Source: Ectopseudomonas alcaliphila (GTDB lineage: Bacteria > Pseudomonadota > Gammaproteobacteria > Pseudomonadales > Pseudomonadaceae). Taken from it: a DNA stretch of 64,000 nt. The notes beneath the pieces were generated by a model, which was given only the letters and a program-made list of their open reading frames with translations, did no database searches and was not told where the DNA came from. Shown one piece after another: positions 1 through 9,881 of the stretch (position 1 is the first letter of the stretch; every line of letters starts with the position of its first letter). Location: NCBI RefSeq assembly GCF_900101755.1, contig NZ_FNAE01000001.1, positions 1,798,001-1,862,000 on the forward strand. Reading direction: 5' to 3'. The position numbers were made by a program, and so were the translations under genes.

Positions 1-1148
1 CCGCTGAGGGCATCGCCGCCGCGGTAGACCACGGTGTCGATGAAATTCTTGGCCTTGTACTTGCTCTCGGCATCCAGCGGCGCGAAGAGCATTTCCCGCC
101 CTGGCCGGACGAAGGCGTACTCGCCGATGCGCCGGACGATCATCAGCCCCGCCAACATGGCGAAGGTCGGCGCCAGCGCCAGGCCGATAAAGCCCAGGCA
201 GACCAGCGCCGGCACCAGCGACAGCAGCACGCGCACGCCCAGCTTCTGCGCCACCCTGCCGGTGATGAATACCTGAGTCGCCAGGGCGCCGGCCTGCACG
301 ACGAAATCGATCACGCCGAACACCCGGACCTGCGCGGCGCGATCCGGAAACAGCTCGGCCACCAGGCGCGCCTGTTCGAAGTAGAGAAAGGTGCTCACCG
401 AGGTGAGTAGCAAAATGAACGCGCCGATACCCAGCAGGTAACGCGAACCGAGCATACGCGTCAGCCCGCTGAACGGATTGCCCGGCACCGGCTTGCGCGG
501 GCTTTCGCTGGGTAGCGCCCCAGGCCTTCCGGCGCCCTGGCGCTCGCGCCAGGCCATCAGGTAATGCTTGAGCGCCATGGCCGCACCGAGCAGCACGGCG
601 GCCATCAGCATCAGGCCGGACTCGCCAACGGTGCCGATCAGGAGCGCGCTCAGCAGCGGCCCGCACAGCCCGCCGACGCTGGCGCCCGCAGCGATGAAGG
701 CGAACAACCGCCGCGCCTGGGCGCCGTCGAACACATCGGCCATCAGGCTCCAGGCCACCGAAACGACGAACAGGTTGTAGACCGAGATCCACACGTAGAA
801 CACCCGCGCCAGCCACACGCTGTCGTGATCGACGCGAAACAGCAGGACGAAGGCCAGCAGGTTGAGACAGAAGAAGCCGTACACCCAGTCGATGAAATGG
901 ATGCGCGGGACTCTCGAGTTGAGCCAGGCGAACAGCGGTACCGCCAGCAGCATGACGACGAAGGTGGCGGTGAACAGCCACTGCAGGTTGTTCACCCCGC
1001 CGGTAATGCCCATCGCCTCGCGAATGGGCCGCAGCATGAAGTAGCCGGCGAACAGGCAAAAGAACAAGGCGAAGCCGGCCAGCACCGCAGCCAGTTCCTG
1101 CTCCTCGGCATTGATCGCCCGCGCAAGGCGCCGGGTCAGCGCCTGCAT
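1..1148 (-). CDS. NTP/NDP-exchange-like MFS transporter (3' end cut off)
   Basis: About 382 residues are visible; the C-terminus runs off the window. The protein starts MQALTRRLARAINAEEQE and is almost wholly hydrophobic, with about ten or more predicted membrane segments and an early FAGYFMLRPIREAMG stretch. The visible part ends with FIDTVVYRGGDALSG. These two stretches resemble the bacterial relatives of the ATP/ADP translocase (Npt) branch of the MFS superfamily, so an inner-membrane carrier is clear, but the nucleotide substrate is only inferred. The ATG lies one base after the stop of the aldo/keto reductase gene, so the two are almost certainly co-transcribed. It could equally be an MFS carrier for another solute. 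Confidence 0.75.
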   Translation of the reverse strand, partial: MQALTRRLARAINAEEQELAAVLAGFALFFCLFAGYFMLRPIREAMGITGGVNNLQWLFTATFVVMLLAVPLFAWLNSRVPRIHFIDWVYGFFCLNLLAFVLLFRVDHDSVWLARVFYVWISVYNLFVVSVAWSLMADVFDGAQARRLFAFIAAGASVGGLCGPLLSALLIGTVGESGLMLMAAVLLGAAMALKHYLMAWRERQGAGRPGALPSESPRKPVPGNPFSGLTRMLGSRYLLGIGAFILLLTSVSTFLYFEQARLVAELFPDRAAQVRVFGVIDFVVQAGALATQVFITGRVAQKLGVRVLLSLVPALVCLGFIGLALAPTFAMLAGLMIVRRIGEYAFVRPGREMLFAPLDAESKYKAKNFIDTVVYRGGDALS

Positions 1149-1149
1149 C

Positions 1150-2070
1150 TCAGGCGAACAGCTCGATGATGCGCTGGCGCTGCGCCGCGTCAGGCAGGCG
1201 GCCCTGACCGGCGAGGAGATTGTCGGCCATGTAACGCGGATTGGAGGTGGCCGGAATCACCGCAGTGACCGCCGGATTGGCGAGGATGAACTTGAGCATC
1301 AGCTGGGCCCAGGAAGTGACGTCCAGTTCCACCGCAGCCCAGTCGGGAAGGGTTTTCCCCTTGACGCGGTCGAACAGCGCCGAGCGCTGGAAGGGCCGGT
1401 TGATCAGTACCGCGATGCCCTTGTCGGCGCAGTACGGCAGCAGCTCACGCTCGGCGTTGCGCTCGCCGATGGAGTAGTTGAACTGGACGAAATCCACGGG
1501 CTCCTGGCGCAGCACGTCGAGCAGGCGCTCATGGGCGGAATCGAGGTAGTGAGTCACGCCGACGTAGCGTACCCGGCCCTGCTCTTTCAGCTCGCGCAAC
1601 AGACCAAGTTGAGTGCTGGTGTCCTGCAGGTTGTGCACCTGCATCAGGTCGATGGTGTCGGTCTTGAGCGCGGCGAAGCTGGCCTCGATCTGCCGCTCAC
1701 CTGCCGCGCGCCCCGAGGAGGACACCTTGCTGGCCAGGAACACCTTTTTGCGCATGTCGTCTTCCGCGGCCAGCGCACCACACACGGCCTCGGCTCGCCC
1801 GTAGCTGGGCGCGGTGTCCACCAGACTGGCGCCGCCATTGACCAGCGTCTGCAGCACTTCGCGCAAGGGCTGTAGCGCCTCCTCGGTCATTGCCACATCG
1901 TGGGTGCGCGACGTCCCCAGACCGATCACCGGCAGCAGTTCACCGCTACTGGGAATCGCCCGACTCAGCACCGTGCCTGAAGCGAAAGCGGATGACGGCA
2001 ACCAGGGCATCAGGGCGGCTAACGCCGCCAGGCTGGCGCTGCCGTGCAGGAATCGACGACGACTGGGCAT
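1150..2070 (-). CDS. Tat-exported aldo/keto reductase
   Basis: 306 residues. It begins MPSRRRFLHGSASLAALAAL, a twin-arginine (SRRRF) signal ending near ASG at about residue 32, so the enzyme is probably exported folded to the periplasm. The mature part is an aldo/keto reductase barrel with the family tetrad visible: Asp and Tyr in DTAPSYG, Lys in LASKVS and His in LMQVHN. It should reduce aldehydes or ketones with NAD(P)H; the substrate is unknown. A periplasmic NADPH-type enzyme is unusual and suggests that the cofactor is carried through the Tat system. The transporter gene follows directly downstream. Confidence 0.88.
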   Translation of the reverse strand: MPSRRRFLHGSASLAALAALMPWLPSSAFASGTVLSRAIPSSGELLPVIGLGTSRTHDVAMTEEALQPLREVLQTLVNGGASLVDTAPSYGRAEAVCGALAAEDDMRKKVFLASKVSSSGRAAGERQIEASFAALKTDTIDLMQVHNLQDTSTQLGLLRELKEQGRVRYVGVTHYLDSAHERLLDVLRQEPVDFVQFNYSIGERNAERELLPYCADKGIAVLINRPFQRSALFDRVKGKTLPDWAAVELDVTSWAQLMLKFILANPAVTAVIPATSNPRYMADNLLAGQGRLPDAAQRQRIIELFA

Positions 2071-2305
2071 GGCGTGGCTCCTCTAACAGTGACCGGTTGG
2101 TTATAGGCACTGACCACGCTCAGACCAAGACGTTACATCCGCTGCTGGTCAGGTATGGGGGAAAGAACACATGCCGGTGAAACGCCTGCAGCCCGGCTAT
2201 GACGGGAGGAAGAGGGGAAATGCGGCTGGCTACGAACGCAATATCCGGTAACCAAAAACGAAGCTGCGCCAGGCGGGATAACGACGCAGCGGTCGGGGAA
2301 AGGAA

Positions 2306-2473
2306 TCAGGCCACGCGCGTGGCGGACTCGCTGATCAACATGCCGTGGGACACCAGATAGCAGCGCCTGCCGTTGCGTAGCGTCATCGGGCTACGACTGG
2401 CGATGACCCAGCCTTTGCTCAATAACTGCTCGATATGTGCACGCAGTGCGGGTAGATGGCGCTGTTCCTTCAT
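2306..2473 (-). CDS. Hypothetical 55-residue protein
   Basis: A short reading frame, starting MKEQRHLPALRAHIEQLLSK and ending SESATRVA, preceded by a good ribosome binding site (AGGAG, 6 bases before the ATG). The protein is basic and its first half looks like an amphipathic helix. I recognise no family. Codon use is Pseudomonas-like. It stands alone: bases 2071-2305 and 2474-2616 on either side show no other gene or clear signal. The good Shine-Dalgarno and sensible composition argue that it is real, but it is too short to be sure. Confidence 0.5.
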   Translation of the reverse strand: MKEQRHLPALRAHIEQLLSKGWVIASRSPMTLRNGRRCYLVSHGMLISESATRVA

Positions 2474-2616
2474 GGCGACTCCTCATGTGATAGGTGACGC
2501 TGCACCCACTGCTCATCCGTGACACAGATCGCAAAATGGTAGTGGCGCAATGCCAGGAAAGAAAGCGGCGCGATTGTGCAATTTCTTGTAGGACATTCGC
2601 TATAGCTCACGCCTGA

Positions 2617-4104
2617 TCAGGGCTGCACCAACACACTTTGCTGCTCGCCCTGGGGCACGGAAAACACCAGGTAGTCGTCCTCGAGTTTGCCGTAACGCAG
2701 CAGCGCCAGATCGAAGAGATAGTTCTGATGCAGCTTCCAGGGCGCCCGGTCACCCTGCGCCGGCAGCAGGTGCGAAGCCCGCTCGATATAGCCCGACTGC
2801 AGATCGAGAAACGGCTCCGGCCGCGCCCGACCGTCGCTGTCGCGCGGGGTTACCTGGCGCATGCCTATGGCGTCCATGTGGCGGATCAGGCGGCAGAAGT
2901 ACTCGCTGGAGAGATCGGCCTTGAGCGTCCAGCTGGCATTGGTGTAACCCATCACCACCGCCAGGTTGGGCAGATCACGCAGCATGATGCCGCGATAGCC
3001 CATGCTCTGCGGTGCCTCGAAGGGGGCGCCATCGACGCTCACGTCGATACCGCCGAACAACTGCAATTGCAGACCGGTGGCGCTGACGATCACGTCGGCA
3101 GCCAGCTCCTCACCACTTTTCAGGCGGATACCCTGCGCGGTGAAACGTTCGATCTCGGCCGTCACCACCTGCGCCTTGCCCTGGCGCAGCACGCGAAACA
3201 GATCGCCGTCCGGCACCGCACAGACGCGCTGATCCCAGGGCTTGTAGCGGGGACTGAAATGGCGCAGATCGACCCGTTCGCCCAGTTGGCGCCGCACCAG
3301 CCCCAGCAGCACGCCTCGCACCAGGTTCGGAAAGCGCTTGGCCAGCTTGTAGAAAACCAGTTGCAGGGTAACGTTGCGCCCGCGCGCCAGACGGTACACC
3401 CAGGTCTCCGGCAACACCCGCCGCAGCGCGTTGGACAGCGCATCGCGCTGCGGCAGGTTGATCACGTAGCTGGGCGAACGCTGCAACATGATGACCTGCG
3501 CGGCACGCTCGGCCAGTGCCGGCACCAGGGTCACGGCGGTGGCGCCGCTGCCGATCACCAGCACGCGCTTGTCGCTGTAGTCGAAACCCTCGGGCCACAG
3601 CTGCGGATGAATGAAGGTGCCGCGATAGTCCTCACGCCCAACGAATTCTGGGGTGTAGCCGGCCTCGTAGCGGTAGTAACCGGTGCACATCATCAGGAAC
3701 CGGCAGCTCATGCGCAGCGGCTCGGCCTCGTCACCGCGCTGTACCAGCAACTGCCAGGTAGCGCTGGCACTGCACCAGTTCGCTTCGAGCACCTTGTGCC
3801 GATAGCGAATCAAACGGTCGACGCCATGTTCGGCGGCCGTCTCCTGGATGTAACGGCGGATCGACGGACCGTCGGCAATGGCCTGCGGATCGCTCCAGGG
3901 TTTGAAGTTGTAGCCGAGGGTGTACATGTCCGAGTCGGAACGAATGCCCGGATAACGGAACAGGTCCCAGGTGCCCCCCATGGCCTCGCGCCCTTCGAGA
4001 ATGGCGAAACGCTTGCCGGGGCATAGGCGCTTGATATGGCAGGCAGCGCCGACACCGGACAGGCCGGCACCGATGATCAGGACATCCAGATGTTCCACGG
4101 ACAT
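2617..4104 (-). CDS. Baeyer-Villiger-type flavin monooxygenase
   Basis: 495 residues. An N-terminal FAD dinucleotide fold (IIGAGLSGVGAACH, residues 9-22) and a central NADPH fold (VIGSGATAVTL) flank YRGTFIHPQLWP, which fits the Baeyer-Villiger fingerprint FxGxxxHxxxW(P/D) with Tyr for the leading Phe. RYPGIRSDSDMYTLGY is typical of the EtaA/EthA-like subfamily. The enzyme should insert oxygen into ketones, or oxidise S or N atoms, using NADPH and O2; the natural substrate cannot be told. It is a single gene, divergent from the lipid transporter operon, with 182 bp between. A general flavin-containing monooxygenase is the alternative. Confidence 0.87.
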   Translation of the reverse strand: MSVEHLDVLIIGAGLSGVGAACHIKRLCPGKRFAILEGREAMGGTWDLFRYPGIRSDSDMYTLGYNFKPWSDPQAIADGPSIRRYIQETAAEHGVDRLIRYRHKVLEANWCSASATWQLLVQRGDEAEPLRMSCRFLMMCTGYYRYEAGYTPEFVGREDYRGTFIHPQLWPEGFDYSDKRVLVIGSGATAVTLVPALAERAAQVIMLQRSPSYVINLPQRDALSNALRRVLPETWVYRLARGRNVTLQLVFYKLAKRFPNLVRGVLLGLVRRQLGERVDLRHFSPRYKPWDQRVCAVPDGDLFRVLRQGKAQVVTAEIERFTAQGIRLKSGEELAADVIVSATGLQLQLFGGIDVSVDGAPFEAPQSMGYRGIMLRDLPNLAVVMGYTNASWTLKADLSSEYFCRLIRHMDAIGMRQVTPRDSDGRARPEPFLDLQSGYIERASHLLPAQGDRAPWKLHQNYLFDLALLRYGKLEDDYLVFSVPQGEQQSVLVQP

Positions 4105-4286
4105 GGCGCACGCTCACGAAGCTCGGACAATGAACATCACCTTAGCCCATGCGCTCGTCATCCGATCTCTGGCAGGCCGTTGGAAACTACCTGTCAGTGC
4201 GGCCGAACGGCTTGTGCACCGTGCCGCCGACGCAGTCTGAGCAGCGCGACTGGCCTGGCGGGCCCCGGCAGCGCTAAGCTGTCGAC

Positions 4287-5426
4287 ATGACCACGCCATA
4301 CCTGACCCCGTTCCAGACCAGCAGCACGGATGCAGCCAGCGGCCTGCGCATCGGTGGCGACTGGACGCTGGCCCATTACAGCCGGCTCGAGCCTCAGGTG
4401 CTGGCCCAGCGAGAACGCCTGCACGGCCAGGAAAGCATCGACCTCGACGAGCTGGCCGCGCTGGATACCGCCGGTGCTGCGCTGCTGGTGGAACTGCTGG
4501 GCAGCGAACGCCTGCGCCAACTCGCCCAACAGGACACCCTCAGCACCGAGCGCCGCGCCCTGTTGCTGGCAGTGGCAGACGCCATGGCGAGCACTCAGAA
4601 CGTGCAGGAACATGCCACGCCTTCGGCACTGCGCGAGGTGCTCGGGCATATCGGTGAGGCGGTGGAAACCACCTGGTGTCATGGCCGGGAACTGCTCGGC
4701 TTCATGGGCCTGACCCTCAGCGGCATGCTGACGATTCTGCTGCGCCCGGCGCGCTGGCGCCTGACCTCCCTGGCCGCTCACCTGGAGCAGTGCGGGCTCA
4801 ACGCCGTGCCCATCGTCGCCCTGCTGACCTTTCTGGTAGGCGCCGTGGTGGCCTTTCTCGGCGCGACCATCCTCGCCGACTTCGGCGCCAGCATCTACAC
4901 GGTGAACCTGGTGGCCTTCTCCTTCCTGCGTGAGTTCGGCGTGCTGCTCACCGCCATTCTCATGGCCGGCCGCACCGCCAGCGCCTTTACCGCGCAGATC
5001 GGCTCGATGAAGGCCAACGAAGAGATCGACGCCATCCGCACCCTCGGCCTGAGCCCAATCGAACTGCTGGTGCTGCCGCGGGTGTTCGCCATGCTCATCG
5101 CCCTGCCGATACTGACCTTCATCGCCATGCTCAGCGGCATGCTGGGCGGCGCCCTGGTGTGCGCCCTATCGCTGGACATCCCGGCTGCCATGTACCTGTC
5201 GATCCTGCAGGACAGCGATCTGCTGCGGCACTTTCTGGTCGGCCTGTGCAAGGCGCCGATCTTTGCCTTTCTGATCGCCCTGATCGGCTGCCTGGAGGGT
5301 TTCAAGGTCAGCGGCAGCGCGCAATCGGTGGGCGAGCACACCACCTCGGCGGTGGTGCAATCGATCTTCGTGGTCATTCTGCTCGACGCCCTGGCGGCAT
5401 TGTTCCTGATGGAGATGGGCTGGTGA
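4287..5426 (+). CDS. MlaE-family lipid ABC permease with N-terminal STAS-like domain
   Basis: 379 residues against about 260 for E. coli MlaE. The extra first ~120 residues look like a STAS domain (IDLDELAALDTAGAALLVEL), so the role of the separate subunit MlaB appears fused on. The MlaE part follows, with about five hydrophobic segments and the conserved FLREFGVLLTAILMAGRTASAFTAQ region (split here over 25 residues, roughly 215-240) and the EIDAIRTLGLSP motif. It forms the inner-membrane channel of an MCE-type phospholipid transporter. It is first of four tightly packed genes; its TGA overlaps the GTG of the ATPase gene. Confidence 0.9.
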   Translation: MTTPYLTPFQTSSTDAASGLRIGGDWTLAHYSRLEPQVLAQRERLHGQESIDLDELAALDTAGAALLVELLGSERLRQLAQQDTLSTERRALLLAVADAMASTQNVQEHATPSALREVLGHIGEAVETTWCHGRELLGFMGLTLSGMLTILLRPARWRLTSLAAHLEQCGLNAVPIVALLTFLVGAVVAFLGATILADFGASIYTVNLVAFSFLREFGVLLTAILMAGRTASAFTAQIGSMKANEEIDAIRTLGLSPIELLVLPRVFAMLIALPILTFIAMLSGMLGGALVCALSLDIPAAMYLSILQDSDLLRHFLVGLCKAPIFAFLIALIGCLEGFKVSGSAQSVGEHTTSAVVQSIFVVILLDALAALFLMEMGW

Positions 5427-6208
5427 GCCAGGAGACCGTCATCGAGGTACGCGACCTGAGCAACCGCTTCGGTGCACAGGTGGTGCATCAGCATCTGGAT
5501 TTCGACCTTTATCGCGGTGAGATTCTCGGCGTCGTTGGCGGCTCCGGCACCGGCAAATCGGTGCTGCTGCGCAGCATCGTCGGCCTGCGCCAGCCCAACG
5601 CCGGTACCGTACGGGTGTTCGGTGAAGAGTTGCTGAGCCTGCCAGCCGAACGCCGCTCGCAACTGGAGCGGCGCTTCGGCGTGCTCTACCAGCGTGGCGC
5701 ACTGTTCTCCTCGCTGACCGTCAGCGAGAACATCGCCCTGCCGCTGATTGAGCATGCCGGCCTGTCGCGCGCGGCAGCCGAACGCCTGGCCAGGGTCAAG
5801 ATCGCCCTGGCGGGTCTGCCGCAGGATGCCGCCGACAAATACCCCAGCTCGCTGTCCGGCGGCATGGTCAAGCGCGCGGCCCTGGCCCGGGCTCTGGCAC
5901 TGGACCCGGACATCCTGTTTCTCGACGAGCCCACCGCCGGCCTCGACCCGATTGGCGCGGCGGCCTTCGACCAGTTGATCCGTACCCTCAGCGACAGCCT
6001 GGGCCTGAGCGTATTTCTGGTCACTCATGATCTGGATACGCTCTACAGCATCTGCGACCGGGTCGCGGTGCTGGCGCAGAAGAAGGTGCTGGTGGCCGAC
6101 CGCCTGGACGTGGTCGCCGCCACCGACGACGCCTGGATTCAGCAATATTTTCACGGCCCGCGCGGACGCGCAGCCATACAGGCCGCCACGGCGGCAGGGA
6201 GTCAATGA
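5423..6208 (+). CDS. MlaF-like ABC transporter ATPase
   Basis: 261 residues from a GTG start at 5423 (GTGAGCCAGGAGACC), which overlaps the permease stop; reading frame extends further upstream but that part lies inside the permease gene. Walker A GGSGTGKS is at residues 39-46, the signature LSGGM near 142, and Walker B ILFLDEPTAGLDP follows. It should power lipid movement through the MlaE-like permease from the cytoplasmic face. It is the closest match to MlaF/Ttg2A-type subunits. Confidence 0.92.
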   Translation: MSQETVIEVRDLSNRFGAQVVHQHLDFDLYRGEILGVVGGSGTGKSVLLRSIVGLRQPNAGTVRVFGEELLSLPAERRSQLERRFGVLYQRGALFSSLTVSENIALPLIEHAGLSRAAAERLARVKIALAGLPQDAADKYPSSLSGGMVKRAALARALALDPDILFLDEPTAGLDPIGAAAFDQLIRTLSDSLGLSVFLVTHDLDTLYSICDRVAVLAQKKVLVADRLDVVAATDDAWIQQYFHGPRGRAAIQAATAAGSQ

Positions 6209-7126
6209 ATGGAACCCAGAGCCCATCACGTGCTGATCGGCCTGTTCACCGTGCTCACCCTGGGTGCCGCGCTGCTGTTCGCCCTGTGGTTGAACAAGGC
6301 CGGCGCCGATCGCGCCTTCACCGACTACGAGGTGATCTTCAACGAGGCGGTCAGCGGCTTGTCGCAGGGCAGCGCCGTGCAGTACAGCGGGATCAAGGTC
6401 GGTGACGTGATCAGCCTCGGCCTCGATCCGGACGACCCACGCACGGTACGCGCACGCATCCGCATCGTCGGCCACACACCGATCAAGCAGGACACCCGCG
6501 CGCGCCTGTCGATCACCGGCATCACCGGCCTGGCGGTGATCCAGCTGTACAGCGGCAGCCCGGAAAGCCCGCCACTGGAGGGCAAGGATGGCCAGCCAGG
6601 CATCATCATCGCTGACCGTTCACCACTGTCCCGTCTGATGGCCAATGGTGAGGATCTGGTGATCAATATCACCCGTCTGCTGACCCGCGCCAACCGCCTG
6701 CTCTCGCGCGAGAATGCCGAGCGCGTATCCCGCACCCTGGAGAATCTGGAACAGGCCACCGCCGGCCTGGCCGACCAACGCGGCGAGCTGAGCGAGGCCC
6801 TGCAACAGGCCGGGGCCGCCACCCGCGAAGCAGCCGAACTGATGCGTACCGCCAATCGCCTGCTCGACGGCCAGGGCAGCCAGGCGCTGGACAATGCCGA
6901 GCGCCTGATGGCCTCGCTGGAACGCAGCAGCCGCAGCATCGAGCAATTGCTGGAAAGCAATCGCAGTGCGCTGGACAGCGGCATGCAGGGCCTTGGCGAG
7001 CTGGGCCCGGCGATTGGCGAACTGCGCGATACCCTCGGCGCCCTGCGCAGCTTCTCCCGCAGGCTGGAGCAGGATCCCACCGGCTACCTGCTGCGCAACG
7101 ACAGCATCAAGGAGTTCCAACCATGA
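6209..7126 (+). CDS. MlaD/MCE-domain lipid transport protein
   Basis: 305 residues; the ATG immediately follows the TGA of the ATPase gene. One N-terminal membrane anchor (VLIGLFTVLTLGAALLFALW) precedes a single MCE domain (YEVIFNEAVSGLSQGSAVQYSGIKVGDV). The last 130 residues are a long, charged, probably helical tail. The protein should hold lipid substrate in the periplasm and pass it to or from the permease. The tail is longer than in E. coli MlaD (183 residues) and is more like the extended MCE proteins that reach across the periplasm. Confidence 0.9.
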   Translation: MEPRAHHVLIGLFTVLTLGAALLFALWLNKAGADRAFTDYEVIFNEAVSGLSQGSAVQYSGIKVGDVISLGLDPDDPRTVRARIRIVGHTPIKQDTRARLSITGITGLAVIQLYSGSPESPPLEGKDGQPGIIIADRSPLSRLMANGEDLVINITRLLTRANRLLSRENAERVSRTLENLEQATAGLADQRGELSEALQQAGAATREAAELMRTANRLLDGQGSQALDNAERLMASLERSSRSIEQLLESNRSALDSGMQGLGELGPAIGELRDTLGALRSFSRRLEQDPTGYLLRNDSIKEFQP

Positions 7127-7722
7127 AGCGTCTGTCCCTGCTGCTGGCCGTCGGCCTGCTCGGCGCCTGCTCGATCCTGCCGCAGAGCGAGCCACTGGAC
7201 ATCTATCTGCTGCCGAGTGCTGCGATGCCCGCGCAGAGCCAGCGCGTCGACTGGTCGTTGCGGGTGAACAGCCCGGTCAGCAGCCAGTTGCTCGACGGCA
7301 CGCGCATCGTCGTGCTGCCCGAGCCGGGGCTGGTCAACACCTACCAGGGCGTACGCTGGAGCGAACGCACGCCGCAGCTGCTGCGCGGCCGCCTGCTCGA
7401 CGCCTTCCACGACGACGGCCGAATTCAGGCGCTGAGCAACGAGGAACAACGCCTGCAGGCCGACCTTGAGCTGGTCAGCGACCTGCGCAGCTTCCATAGC
7501 CAGTATCGCGATGGCGCTGCCGAGGCGCTGATCCAGCTCGACGTACGCCTGGTCGATGCACGCGACCAACGCATCCTCGCCAGCCGCCGCTTCAGCGTCA
7601 GCCAGCCGGCGCGTGATACCTCGGTGCCGGCGGTAGTCGCCGCCTTTGGCCAGGCGGGGGATCAATTGTCCCGCGAGCTGGTGGACTGGACGCTGAACCA
7701 AGGGCAGCGCGCTACCCCGTAG
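7123..7722 (+). CDS. ABC-type transport auxiliary lipoprotein (PqiC/YmbA-like)
   Basis: 199 residues, overlapping the MCE gene by ATGA. A lipoprotein signal (MKRLSLLLAVGLLGACS, lipobox LGAC) would place it in the outer membrane. The body (DIYLLPS near the mature N-terminus, then WSERTPQLLRGRLLDAF) matches the LptE-like fold family of auxiliary lipoproteins found with MCE transporters. It presumably receives lipid or anchors the MCE tail at the outer membrane. There is no MlaC-like shuttle gene in the operon, so this protein may do that job. Its TAG stop lies at the edge of a palindromic repeat. Confidence 0.88.
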   Translation: MKRLSLLLAVGLLGACSILPQSEPLDIYLLPSAAMPAQSQRVDWSLRVNSPVSSQLLDGTRIVVLPEPGLVNTYQGVRWSERTPQLLRGRLLDAFHDDGRIQALSNEEQRLQADLELVSDLRSFHSQYRDGAAEALIQLDVRLVDARDQRILASRRFSVSQPARDTSVPAVVAAFGQAGDQLSRELVDWTLNQGQRATP

Positions 7723-7793
7723 GGTGCGCCGTGCGCACCAGGCATTTCACACCTGATCTTCGGTGCGCACGGCCTAGGCGGCCCCGCGACATC

Positions 7794-7796
<3 letters not shown>
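7720..7796. repeat. Palindromic repeat between convergent genes (GGTGCGCAC family)
   Basis: TAGGGTGCGCCGTGCGCACC, then a spacer, then a 35-base unit at 7762-7796 beginning GGTGCGCACGGCCTAGG. The unit recurs at 59894-59928 with two differences. The outer TAG/CTA triplets supply the stop codons of both flanking convergent genes. It can fold into a long hairpin and probably serves as a two-way terminator. Confidence 0.75.
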
Positions 7797-9713
<1,917 letters not shown>

Positions 9714-9766
9714 GCGCTGTCACTCCATTGACCGCTGAATGGTCCCTGACCATAACGCGGTTGCGC

Positions 9767-9827
9767 AGGGTGCGCCATGCGCACCTGCAGAGTCCCGTGG
9801 AGAACCGGTGCGCACGGCGCACCCTAG
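9767..9827. repeat. Inverted pair of GGTGCGCAC-type palindromes
   Basis: AGGGTGCGCCATGCGCACC at 9767-9785 and GGTGCGCACGGCGCACCCTA from 9807 lie in opposite orientation, 21 bases apart, upstream of recQ. Same family as the copies at 7720, 28364, 34998 and 59862. Confidence 0.75.
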
Positions 9828-9837
9828 CCCGGAAACG

Positions 9838-9863
9838 ACAAAGCCGCCCGAAGGCGGCTTTGT
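9838..9863 (-). terminator. pckA terminator with UUCG tetraloop
   Basis: ACAAAGCCGCC pairs perfectly with GGCGGCTTTGT around a 4-base loop. On the minus strand the loop is C(TTCG)G, the very stable tetraloop. It lies 18 bases past the pckA stop. The U-run is short, so it may act partly as an RNA 3'-end stabiliser. Confidence 0.85.
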
Positions 9864-9881
9864 CAGAGAACACGGGTCAGC

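Noticed and set aside
4895..6475. Long minus-strand frame opposite the lipid transporter genes
   Set aside because: Shadow of three real coding regions with overlapping starts and stops.
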